A DNA stretch of 10,520 bases from Bordetella parapertussis (GTDB lineage: Bacteria > Pseudomonadota > Gammaproteobacteria > Burkholderiales > SG8-41). Below are positions 1-7,500 of the stretch, piece after piece. Numbering within the stretch: the stretch's first letter is position 1; each line of letters begins with the position of its first letter. Both the position numbers and the translations under genes were made by a program. The notes under the pieces are model-generated. The model was not told the origin of the DNA and searched no databases. It was given only the letters and a program-made list of their open reading frames with translations. Location of the stretch: positions 1-10,520 of the forward strand of contig CAMBCD010000074.1 in NCBI GenBank assembly GCA_945863085.1. The letters run 5' to 3'.

Positions 1-242
1 TCGAGGGTTATCCCAACCTGGTGATGAACGGCGGGCTGACGACGCTGCTGGTCTACGAACTGGCGCGCACCCATGGCACAACCCCCATCAGGGTCATGTC
101 CTCGCGCAATGTGCGCGCGCTGTTTGTCGGCCGCACCATCACGCTGTGCGGCGAACCCTCGACCGACAACAAGACGGCGAAGCTGTGGGCGCAGGACGAT
201 ACCGGCGCCGTGGCACTCAGCGCTGAAGCGGAGTTTGAATAA
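1..242 (+). CDS. C-terminal end of a MaoC-like (hotdog, FAS1-like) acyl-CoA hydratase/dehydratase, partial
   Basis: The frame is open from base 3 and ends at TAA (240-242); the 5' part lies outside the window. The visible 79 residues begin EGYPNLVMNGGLTTLLVYEL, then a segment with RNVRALFVGRTITLCGEP, and finish with LWAQDDTGAVALSAEAEFE. This pattern (GYP-LV-NG-L followed by LF-G--I-LCG and a final A--EFE strand) is what I know from the C-terminal hotdog repeat of FAS1-like/HTD2-type dehydratases such as mesaconyl-CoA hydratase relatives. Those enzymes hydrate or dehydrate CoA thioesters. The stop overlaps the start of the CoA-transferase gene (TAATG), so the two are probably translated together and act in one pathway. 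The substrate is unknown and the catalytic residues are not in view. Confidence 0.72.
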   Translation, partial: EGYPNLVMNGGLTTLLVYELARTHGTTPIRVMSSRNVRALFVGRTITLCGEPSTDNKTAKLWAQDDTGAVALSAEAEFE

Positions 243-1453
243 TGGCCGGCGGCCCCCTCGAAGGCATCAAGATCATCGACATGACGTCGGTGGTCGTCGG
301 CCCCCTGGCCACGCAGACCTTCGCCGATCACGGCGCGGATGTGATCAAGATCGAAGCGCCCGGCGGCGACATCGTGCGTTTTCTTGCAGGCCGCGGCCGC
401 ACGGCCGGCATGTCGGGCAAGTTCCTGCACCTGAACCGCAATAAACGTTCGCTGGTGCTGGACATGAAAAAACCCGGCGCCTATGACGCGCTGATGAAGC
501 TGCTGAAAACCGCGGATGTGCTGATCTGGAACATGCGCCCGCCGGCGATGGCGCGGCTGAAGCTGTCGTACGAAGACGTATGCAAGGTCAACCCGAAAAT
601 CATCTATTGCGGCATGTTCGGCTTCGGCCAGGACGGCCGTTATCGTGAAAAACCGGCCTACGACTCCATCATCCAGGGCTCGGCCGGCATCGCCGCGCTG
701 TACCACATGGCCACCGGCGAGCCGCGTTACCTGCCGATGGTGGTGGCCGACCGCACCGTCGGCCTGATCGCCGTGCAGATGATCCTGATGGCGCTGCTGC
801 ATCGCGAACGCACCGGCGAAGGCCAGTCGATCGAACTGCCGATGTTCGAGAACATGGTGAAGTCGGTGCTTGAAGAACACATGTACCTGAAAACTTTCGA
901 TCCGCCACTGGGCGATGTCGGTGATCCGCGCCTGATCGATCCACAATCACGGCCGCTGCCGACCAAGGACGGCTGGGTCTGCGTATCTGCCAACACCGAT
1001 GGCCAGGCCTTTGCCGTGTTCGACGCCATCGGCAAGCCGGAACTCAAAACCGATCCGCGTTTCAACACTGTCGCCGCACGTTTCAAGAATACGCCGGAAT
1101 ATTTCAGCATCCGCGCCGAAGGGCTGAAAAAGAAAACCACTGCGGAATGGATGGAAATTTTTGATCGCACCGATGTGCCCGCAATGCCGTTCCAGACTCT
1201 CGATCAGATCATGGAAGACCCACACCTGAAAGACATCGGCTTTTTCGAGAAGCTGGATCATCCGACCGAAGGCAAAATCTGGAACATGAAACTGCCGAAC
1301 AAACTGTCGCGCGGTGCACGCAGGGATTTCCGCTTTGCCCCGAAAATCGGCGAACAAAGCCTGGAAGTGCTGCGCGAGGCTGGCCTGTCCGACGCTGACA
1401 TCAACGCCATGCTGGCCAGTGGCGCAACGCTGGACGGACGGCCCAAAACTTAA
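242..1453 (+). CDS. CaiB/BaiF family (class III) CoA-transferase
   Basis: 403 residues, the usual length for class III CoA-transferases, which move CoA between carboxylic acids through an aspartyl-CoA mixed anhydride. The N-terminus (GPLEGIKIIDMTSVVVGPLA, then FADHGADVIKIEAPGGD at about 28-43) is the family hallmark. NRNKRSLVLDMKKPGA lies near 66-80, and a RTGEGQ-IELPMFE segment follows the core. Asp170 in VVADRTVG matches the position of the catalytic aspartate of formyl-CoA transferase (Asp169), so the protein should be active. No signal peptide; cytoplasmic. The ATG shares its A with the upstream stop (TAATG), which fixes the start and implies translational coupling with the hydratase. A Bug binding protein follows 26 bases downstream, suggesting that the acid is imported and then charged with CoA. 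The acid itself cannot be told from sequence. Confidence 0.95.
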   Translation: MAGGPLEGIKIIDMTSVVVGPLATQTFADHGADVIKIEAPGGDIVRFLAGRGRTAGMSGKFLHLNRNKRSLVLDMKKPGAYDALMKLLKTADVLIWNMRPPAMARLKLSYEDVCKVNPKIIYCGMFGFGQDGRYREKPAYDSIIQGSAGIAALYHMATGEPRYLPMVVADRTVGLIAVQMILMALLHRERTGEGQSIELPMFENMVKSVLEEHMYLKTFDPPLGDVGDPRLIDPQSRPLPTKDGWVCVSANTDGQAFAVFDAIGKPELKTDPRFNTVAARFKNTPEYFSIRAEGLKKKTTAEWMEIFDRTDVPAMPFQTLDQIMEDPHLKDIGFFEKLDHPTEGKIWNMKLPNKLSRGARRDFRFAPKIGEQSLEVLREAGLSDADINAMLASGATLDGRPKT

Positions 1454-1454
1454 A

Positions 1455-1466
1455 GCCCTTCGGGGC
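1455..1466 (+). other. GCCC-TTCG-GGGC hairpin in the CoA-transferase/Bug intergenic gap
   Basis: A perfect 4-bp GC stem closed by a TTCG tetraloop begins one base after the CoA-transferase stop codon. It is followed immediately by the GGAGG Shine-Dalgarno sequence (1467-1471) and the Bug ATG at 1480. UUCG tetraloops are unusually stable in RNA. It has no T-run, so it is not a terminator. It may act as an mRNA stability or processing boundary that separates the expression levels of the enzyme and the binding protein; that role is inference. Confidence 0.4.
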
Positions 1467-1479
1467 GGAGGAACAAATA

Positions 1480-2463
1480 ATGAATAAAATCAATAATATA
1501 TTGTCATTTGCCCTGATTGCCGCCAGTGTCACCGGCGGCGCGGCGTGGGCCCAGACAACCGCCAACTTTCCGGCGAAGCCGGTGCGCTTCATCGCACCCT
1601 TCCCGCCCGGCGGCAGCACCGATCTGCTGGCGCGGCTGGTCGCGCAGAAACTGACAGAGGCCTGGGGCCAGCAGGTCATTGTAGAAAACCGCGGCGGCGC
1701 CGCCGGCACCATCGGCGTTGAACTGGCGGCGCGCGCAGCACCCGACGGCTACACCATCGTCATGGGCCATGTCGGCACCTTCGGCGTCAATCCGACGCTG
1801 TATCCCAAGCTGCCCTACGACGCCATTCGCGACTTCGCACCGATCACCGTGCTGGCCACCGTGCCCAATGGCATGGCCGTGCATCCCTCGCTGCCGGTGA
1901 AAACCGCGCGTGATTTTGTCGCGCTGGCGAAAGCGCGTCCGGGTGAACTGCTCTACGCCTCGGGCGGCAGCGGCAGCGCCTCCCACCTTGCCGGCGAATA
2001 CCTGAAACTGCTCACCAAGATCAACATGGTGCACGTGCCGTACAAGGGCACCGCACCGGCGATGACCAGCATGATTTCGGGTGAAACCACGATGACCATC
2101 ACCGGCATGGTCGCGCTGGGGCCTCACATCAAATCCGGCCGCCTCAAGCTGCTCGGCGTGGCCACCCTGAAACGGCTGGCCATCCTGCCCGAGGTGCCCA
2201 CCCTCAATGAAAGCGGCGTGCCCGGCTACGACGCCAACCAGTGGTACGGCGTGCTGACCCAGGCCGCAGTGCCGCGCGACATCGTGATGAAATTAAACGC
2301 CGACATCATCAAAGTGCTCGCGCGTGCCGATGTCAAAGACCGCCTCGCCGCCGACGGGGCAGAAGCGGTGGCCAATACGCCGGAACAGTTCGCCGCGCAC
2401 ATCAAGGCCGAGATCGCGCGCTGGGCTCCAGTGGTCAAGGCCTCGGGCGCAAAACCCGGTTGA
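1480..2463 (+). CDS. Bug-family (TctC-type) periplasmic solute-binding protein
   Basis: 327 residues. The N-terminal signal peptide has a basic start (MNKINN), a hydrophobic core and an AWA-Q cleavage site near residue 24. Family signatures are clear: FPAKPVRFIAPFPPGGSTDL (about 30-49), VENRGGAAGTIG, PDGYT, HVPYKG and EVPTLNESGVPGY. Bug proteins are two-lobed periplasmic receptors that bind small carboxylates, amides or aromatic acids and sometimes serve tripartite tricarboxylate transporters. No TctA or TctB membrane partner is visible, which is common for these orphan receptors. A strong GGAGG (1467-1471) sits 8 bases before the ATG. Its place behind a CoA-transferase gene suggests that it captures the substrate of that pathway; the ligand is unknown. 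Confidence 0.95.
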   Translation: MNKINNILSFALIAASVTGGAAWAQTTANFPAKPVRFIAPFPPGGSTDLLARLVAQKLTEAWGQQVIVENRGGAAGTIGVELAARAAPDGYTIVMGHVGTFGVNPTLYPKLPYDAIRDFAPITVLATVPNGMAVHPSLPVKTARDFVALAKARPGELLYASGGSGSASHLAGEYLKLLTKINMVHVPYKGTAPAMTSMISGETTMTITGMVALGPHIKSGRLKLLGVATLKRLAILPEVPTLNESGVPGYDANQWYGVLTQAAVPRDIVMKLNADIIKVLARADVKDRLAADGAEAVANTPEQFAAHIKAEIARWAPVVKASGAKPG

Positions 2464-2537
2464 TGTAATCACGCATCTTGTTTTCCCCGCAATTTTCGTT
2501 CAGGCATAATTGCTTGACCCCCTCCATGGAGATCACC

Positions 2538-3362
2538 ATGTTTTCGTTTTCCCGTCACGCTCTTTTGACGTCACTGCTCGTTGCCGCCGTACTCACCGGC
2601 CCCGCACAGGCGCAAACCGCCGCCACCGAATTCAAGCCGCAGGTCGGCCAGGCCGGCAAGGACGTGATCTGGGTGCCGACGCCAAAAAGCCTGGTTGAAA
2701 AAATGCTCAAAATGGCGGACGTCAAACCCACTGATGTGGTGTTCGACCTCGGCTCCGGTGACGGCATCACCGTGATCACCGCCGCCAAGCAGTACGGCAT
2801 CCGCGCCACCGGCATCGAATACAACCCGGACATGGTCGAACTCGCCAAACGCAATGCAGAGCGCGAAGGCGTCTCCGACAAGGCGCAGTTCATCCGTGGC
2901 GACATTTTTGTCACTGACTTCAGCAAGGCCACCGTGGTCACCATGTACCTGCTGCCGTACCTGAACCTGAAGCTGCGGCCGACCATCCTCAACATGAAAC
3001 CCGGCACACGCGTGGTGTCGCATGCGTTCACGATGGACGACTGGGCGCCGGACCAGACCGATTCCACCGAAGGCCGCACCGCGTACCTGTGGATCGTACC
3101 GGCCAAGGTCGAAGGCAAATGGGTCATCGGCAAAGCATCCGTGGAATTCAAACAGAAATTCCAGGACATCGACGGCACCTACACCACTGCTGACGGCATG
3201 ACCTGGCGGCTGACCAACACCAACCTGCGCGGCGACCAGATCAGCTTCACCGCAGGAGCCGCGACCTACACCGGCCGAGTCAGCGGCCCGATCATGCAAG
3301 GCACCATGCGCCCGCGCCCCGATGCCCCGGGCACGTCATGGAGTGCCACGCTGGTGAAGTAG
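2538..3362 (+). CDS. Class I SAM-dependent methyltransferase-fold protein with a signal peptide
   Basis: 274 residues from the chosen ATG. GGAG (2528-2531) lies 6 bases before this ATG, and the resulting N-terminus is a clean signal peptide: FSFSRH, hydrophobic core, AQA-Q near residue 26. An upstream in-frame ATG at 2526 would lack such a ribosome site. Motif I is DLGSGDG (70-76), the acidic motif is GIEYNP (92-97, Glu94) and GDIF follows at 121-124, so the SAM pocket looks intact. The region around TMYLLPYLNLKLRPTI (135-150) recalls FAM173-type methyltransferases. About 75 C-terminal residues after the fold (from 200) look like small beta strands (YTTADGMTWRL, ISFTAGAATYTGRV, MQGTMRPR) and may be a separate binding domain. 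The odd point is export: SAM is cytoplasmic. The protein may stay membrane-tethered, bind something else, or lack activity. Target unknown. Confidence 0.86.
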   Translation: MFSFSRHALLTSLLVAAVLTGPAQAQTAATEFKPQVGQAGKDVIWVPTPKSLVEKMLKMADVKPTDVVFDLGSGDGITVITAAKQYGIRATGIEYNPDMVELAKRNAEREGVSDKAQFIRGDIFVTDFSKATVVTMYLLPYLNLKLRPTILNMKPGTRVVSHAFTMDDWAPDQTDSTEGRTAYLWIVPAKVEGKWVIGKASVEFKQKFQDIDGTYTTADGMTWRLTNTNLRGDQISFTAGAATYTGRVSGPIMQGTMRPRPDAPGTSWSATLVK

Positions 3363-3382
3363 TCGCCATCCAGCAACAAAAC

Positions 3383-3413
3383 AACCCGCCCGCGCAGTAA
3401 CGGCGGGTTTTTT
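3383..3413 (+). terminator. Rho-independent terminator after the methyltransferase-like gene
   Basis: An 8-bp perfect stem, AACCCGCC (3383-3390) with GGCGGGTT (3402-3409), encloses an 11-base loop, and six T residues (3408-3413) follow. It begins 20 bases after the stop codon and closes the left-hand transcription unit. Confidence 0.92.
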
Positions 3414-3424
3414 ATTGCCGCCCA

Positions 3425-3453
3425 TCCTGTGTATTTCTGTCTGCAACACAGGA
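3425..3453. repeat. Inverted repeat TCCTGTGT / ACACAGGA, possible operator
   Basis: Two perfect 8-base arms (3425-3432 and 3446-3453) are separated by 13 bases. The right arm overlaps where a -35 element would lie for the TATAAT box at 3474. No T-run follows, so it is not a terminator. A repressor or activator site for the dehydrogenase promoter is a reasonable but unproven reading. Confidence 0.38.
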
Positions 3454-3473
3454 AATGGCCCGGGGACGGGCGA

Positions 3474-3479
3474 TATAAT
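3474..3479 (+). promoter_or_regulatory. Perfect TATAAT -10 box, probable promoter of the 3-hydroxyacyl-CoA dehydrogenase gene
   Basis: TATAAT matches the sigma-70 consensus exactly and lies in a gene-free gap between the terminator and the dehydrogenase start, 88 bases before the ATG. No good -35 is seen at 16-18 bases; the corresponding position (about 3451) reads GGAAAT. The promoter may therefore depend on an activator, perhaps through the inverted repeat just upstream. Confidence 0.45.
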
Positions 3480-3480
3480 A

Positions 3481-3550
3481 AAAACCGAATCAACACCCCC
3501 CCGAACCAACGCCCCGCATCCACGCCCCATTTCAACCCACACAACCTTTC
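3481..3550 (+). promoter_or_regulatory. C-rich, G-poor mRNA leader resembling a Rho utilisation (rut) site
   Basis: Of 70 bases I count 35 C and only 5 G, with almost no potential to pair. The leader runs from the predicted transcription start to just before the dehydrogenase start codon. Long C-over-G bubbles of this kind are the known binding preference of the Rho factor. It may be a Rho-dependent attenuator; chance composition cannot be excluded. Confidence 0.35.
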
Positions 3551-3567
3551 GGAAAACACTTTTTATT

Positions 3568-4497
3568 ATGTCGAGCAATAGCCAACACGCGGTCGTCATC
3601 GGCGGCGGCATCATGGGCGGCGACATCGCCACCCTGTTCGCAGCACATGGCTGGACCGTGCATGTCATGAGTCCTTCCGCCAAAACGCGTGATGCACTGC
3701 CCGCGCGCATCAGCGGCGGCCTCGCCAAACTCGGCGCGCCCGCAAGCCATGCCGCGGCCGTGCGCTGTTATGCCGACCTGAAATCAATCCCCTGGCCGGA
3801 TGTCACCATCGTCATCGAAGCCGCGACCGAAGACCTGCCGCTGAAACAGAAACTGTTCGCCGAAGTGGAGACACTGGCCAAGCCGGACATTCCGCTGACC
3901 AGCAACACCTCGAATTTCCCGATCGGGGACATCGCCAAGGGCCTCAAACATCCGGAACGCGTCGCCGGCCTGCACTTTTTCATGCCGGCACACCTGGTGC
4001 CGCTGGTCGAAGTCGTCAGCTCGCCGCTGACCGATGCCAAAGTGGCTGAAGGCCTGGTGCAATTGCTGAAAGACCTCGACAAGGCGCCGATCTGGGTGAA
4101 GAAGGACGTGCCGGGTTTTGTCGGCAACCGCCTGCAGCACGCGATGATGCGCGAAGCGCTGTACCTGATCGAAGACGGCGTCACTGACGCCGAAGGCATC
4201 GACACCGCCGTGCGTTACGGCTTCGGTTTCCGCTTCATTGCCTGCGGGCCGATGAAACAGAAGGAAATGTCCGGCTGGGATACCCATGATCTTGTCGCCA
4301 GCGCGCTGTACCCGCACCTGCACGACGAAAAAGGCCCGCCGCAGTGGCTGAAAGACCTGGTGGCCAAGGGCCGCACGGGAATGAAGGTCAAGGCCGGCAT
4401 GTGGGACTGGGATGACGAAAAAATCAAAAAAGAAAAAGCCCGCATCGAGCGCGCCCTGCAGGCCGGCTTTGCCATCCTGCGCGCCGACAACGACTGA
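3568..4497 (+). CDS. 3-hydroxyacyl-CoA dehydrogenase family protein (NAD-dependent)
   Basis: 309 residues from the ATG at 3568; longer readings would start inside the upstream terminator. The Rossmann dinucleotide motif is VVIGGGIMGGDIA (9-21), followed by the acidic-region segment IEAATEDLPLKQKLFAEVE (83-101). Expected catalytic residues are present: Ser115 in SNTSNFPI, His136 in GLHFFMP, Glu148 in LVPLVEVV and Asn187 in PGFVGNRLQ. The C-terminal all-helical domain follows from about 185. The family oxidises 3-hydroxyacyl-CoA or related hydroxy acids. The usual HFFNP reads HFFMP here, and the AHLVPLVEVV wording is nearer to carnitine dehydrogenase-like and other non-beta-oxidation members, so the substrate may not be a straight-chain acyl-CoA. 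The ribosome site is weak (GGAAAA about 12 bases upstream). With hydratase and CoA-transferase genes nearby it fits one catabolic route. Confidence 0.93.
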   Translation: MSSNSQHAVVIGGGIMGGDIATLFAAHGWTVHVMSPSAKTRDALPARISGGLAKLGAPASHAAAVRCYADLKSIPWPDVTIVIEAATEDLPLKQKLFAEVETLAKPDIPLTSNTSNFPIGDIAKGLKHPERVAGLHFFMPAHLVPLVEVVSSPLTDAKVAEGLVQLLKDLDKAPIWVKKDVPGFVGNRLQHAMMREALYLIEDGVTDAEGIDTAVRYGFGFRFIACGPMKQKEMSGWDTHDLVASALYPHLHDEKGPPQWLKDLVAKGRTGMKVKAGMWDWDDEKIKKEKARIERALQAGFAILRADND

Positions 4498-4509
4498 TGT
4501 CCTGAAGCC

Positions 4510-7500
4510 ATGAGCCAAGCCGCCGCCAGACTCGCCCGCCTGCGCGTACTACTGCTGACACGGCCGGCAAAAATCATCGGTGTGTTGCTGGTGGTTTATG
4601 CGATTTGCGGTTTTCTGCTGGCGCCGTGGCTGGTCCGCCAGCAATTGCCGGGGCTGGTGGACAAACACCTGGGCGCACAGGGCTCGGTAGGATCGGTGTA
4701 CATCAACCCCTTCCTGATGATCTTCGACGCCAAAGATCTGGTGGTCACCGAAAAAAACGGCGCCCCGGTAGTGCAGGTGAATCGTGTGCTGGTCAATTTC
4801 GAACTGAGCAGCCTGCTGCGCTGGGCCTGGACCTTCAGCGAAATCCGCATTGAACAGCCGGTGATCAATGCCGAACTGGACGCGAAGGAAAACCTGAACC
4901 TGCTGCGGCTTTTGCCGAAGGACAAAGAGGCAAAGGACAGCACAGCTTCGGATGCAGAGCCGGGTTCATTGCCGCGCGTGTTGTTGCAGCATCTGACGAT
5001 CACCGGCGGTGCCTTCCGTTTTACCGACCATACGCTGCAACCGGCGGCCCGTGCCCATGCCAGTCCGCTCAATCTGGAAATGCGCGACATCTCGACGCTG
5101 CCCAACCGCAGCGGCGAACATGCGCTCACTGCAAGTTTTGCCGGTGGCGGCAGCCTGCAATGGCAGGGCAAGCTCGGCCTGGCCCCCCTGGACTCTAGCG
5201 GCGCCATTACGCTGAAAGGCGCCAGGGTCGCGACCCTGTGGCATTTCGTACAGGACCATCTGACCATTGCCGAACCCGCCGGCACTTACGAAGCCGCCTT
5301 GCGTTACCGTGCGCGTTACAACAAGGGCGCGCTGGATGTGCAGGCCGATGATGTGGCCTTCCGCATGAAAGATGTCGCGCTGGCGCAGCAAAAAGGCGGC
5401 GCGGTACTGGGCAAGATCGCAACCATCGCTCTCGAAGGCGGCAGTTTTGATCTGCAGCAACGCAAGCTGGTGTTCAGGGATTTGCAGGTGACCGACGGCA
5501 CACTCAACGTCATCCTCGATGAAGACGGCACCCCGGATTGGGCACAATTGGTACGCAGCAGCCCTGTGCAGACCAAGCCGGCCAAAACCAAAATCGCCGC
5601 ACCCAAAGAAGAAAAACCGGCACTGGCCGGCGCACCCTGGCAACTGGTACTGCCCCAGGTCAGTGTCGGTCCGCTGGCACTTAACCTGCTGGACAACAGC
5701 CGCAGCAAACCGCTGCGCATGACCGCAGGCGCCACCCAGCTCAAGCTCAGCGCCGCTGCCACGGTGGGTGATCAAGTCCAGGCCACGGTCAGCGACGGCA
5801 AACTCACGATCAAGGACATTACCGTCACATCGGTGGACGCAAAAGAGCCGCCGGTAACGCTGGCCACGGCCGAAGTAACTGGCGCCGCTTTTGATTTGCA
5901 GAAAAAAACCATACATGCCGGACTGGTGCGGCTGTCGGGAGGGAAAACCTGGGTCATCCGCGAAGCCGACGGCAGCCTGCATCTGGTCAGCATGTTTACA
6001 GCGCGCAAAGCGAAACCCCTGCAGGAGGCCGGCTTCGTCATCACCGCGGAACGTGCCGAGCTGGCCGATTACGCGGTGGCCCTGTCAGACAAGTCATTCA
6101 CACCGGCGGTGGCTTACGACATTGAACAGCTCAACGCCACTGCTGCAAAAATTACGCTGCCACCGACCAAAACGCCCAGCCCCTTCGAACTTTCACTCCG
6201 GGTCAAACAGGGCGGATCGGCAAAAGCCAAGGGGTCGCTCGACCTGCTGCGACAGTCGGCCGATGCCCGTTTCGAAATCACTGACCTCGCACTGACACCG
6301 CTGGACACCATACTGAAGCGCGAAACCACGCTGACGATCATCTCGGGCAAGGCCAGTTCCGCCGGGCGCGCCAGCGCGTACGCCAAAACCGATCCCGTCG
6401 TATTGCAGTACAAGGGCGAAGCCACCGTCACCGACCTTGACCTGAAAATCGAAAGTTCAGCCGAGCGCCTGGTCAGCTGGCAAAAGCTGCTGGTCTCGGA
6501 CATCGATCTCGATACCGGCAAAAACCAGCTGACCGTGGGACAAGTCAGCCTCGCCCGGCCGTATTCCAAGCTGGTCATCGCCAAGGACCGTTCGACCAAT
6601 TTCGGCGCCATACTGCGTCCGCGTCCGGCTTCCACCGCAGCAGCGCCTGCCGCATCGGCAGCCGCCACTGAGACCGGCGCGCCCAAGATGGCGGTCAATA
6701 TAGAACGGGTCAGCGTTGAGCGCGGTGAAGTCGATTTCACCGACCTGAGCCTGGTGCTGCCGTTCGCAACCAACGTCAAATCACTGAGCGGCTCGATCAA
6801 CGGCCTGTCGTCGGCAGCAGATGCGCGCGCCAGCCTCAAATTCGAGGGCCGCATCGAGGATTCCGGCCTGGCCCGCGCCGAAGGCACGGTGCAGGCCTTC
6901 GCGCCGAAAAAATTCACCGATATCTCGGTGATCTTCCGCAACGTCGAACTGCTGCCGCTGAGCCCCTACACCGCGACTTTCGCCGGGCGAAAAATCGCCA
7001 CCGGCCGCCTGTCGCTGGATTTGCAGTACAAGATCATTAACAGCCAGCTCGCCGGCGAAAACAAGGTGCTGCTGGAAAAATTCACGCTGGGTGAAAAAGT
7101 CGAAAGCCCGGATGCCGTCAACCTGCCGCTGGATCTGGCGATCGCGATATTGACCGACAGCGACGGCAAAATCGACCTCGCCGTGCCGGTGCGCGGCAAT
7201 GTCGATAGCCCGGAATTCAGCTACGGCCATGTCATCTGGCAGGCGATACGCACGGTGATCGGGCGCATCGTGACCGCGCCATTCCGCGCACTGGGCGCCC
7301 TGTTCGGAGCCGACGCAGAAACCCTGGGCGACATCGTGTTCGATCCGGGCAGCGCACGCATCCTGCCCACCGAATACGACAAAATCCGCCGCGTCGCCGA
7401 AGGCCTGAAGAAGCGCGAGCAACTCCGGCTGGTGGTGCAAGGCAGCTACCACGTGCAGAGCGACAGCCTGGGATTACGCACCATCGCCGTACGCGCCGAC

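Noticed and set aside
53..946. 297-residue open frame on the minus strand opposite the CoA-transferase gene
   Set aside because: Rich in His, Gln and Arg with no domain; it is the mirror of a high-GC coding sequence. The plus-strand gene has full family motifs.
2478..2537. Longer methyltransferase start at TTG 2478 or ATG 2526
   Set aside because: No ribosome site, and the added residues would precede an otherwise clean signal peptide that begins at 2538.
3415..3567. N-terminal extension of the dehydrogenase to 360 residues
   Set aside because: It would begin at the terminator and translate the promoter and the C-rich leader; the family starts just before the GGGIMGG motif, matching the ATG at 3568.
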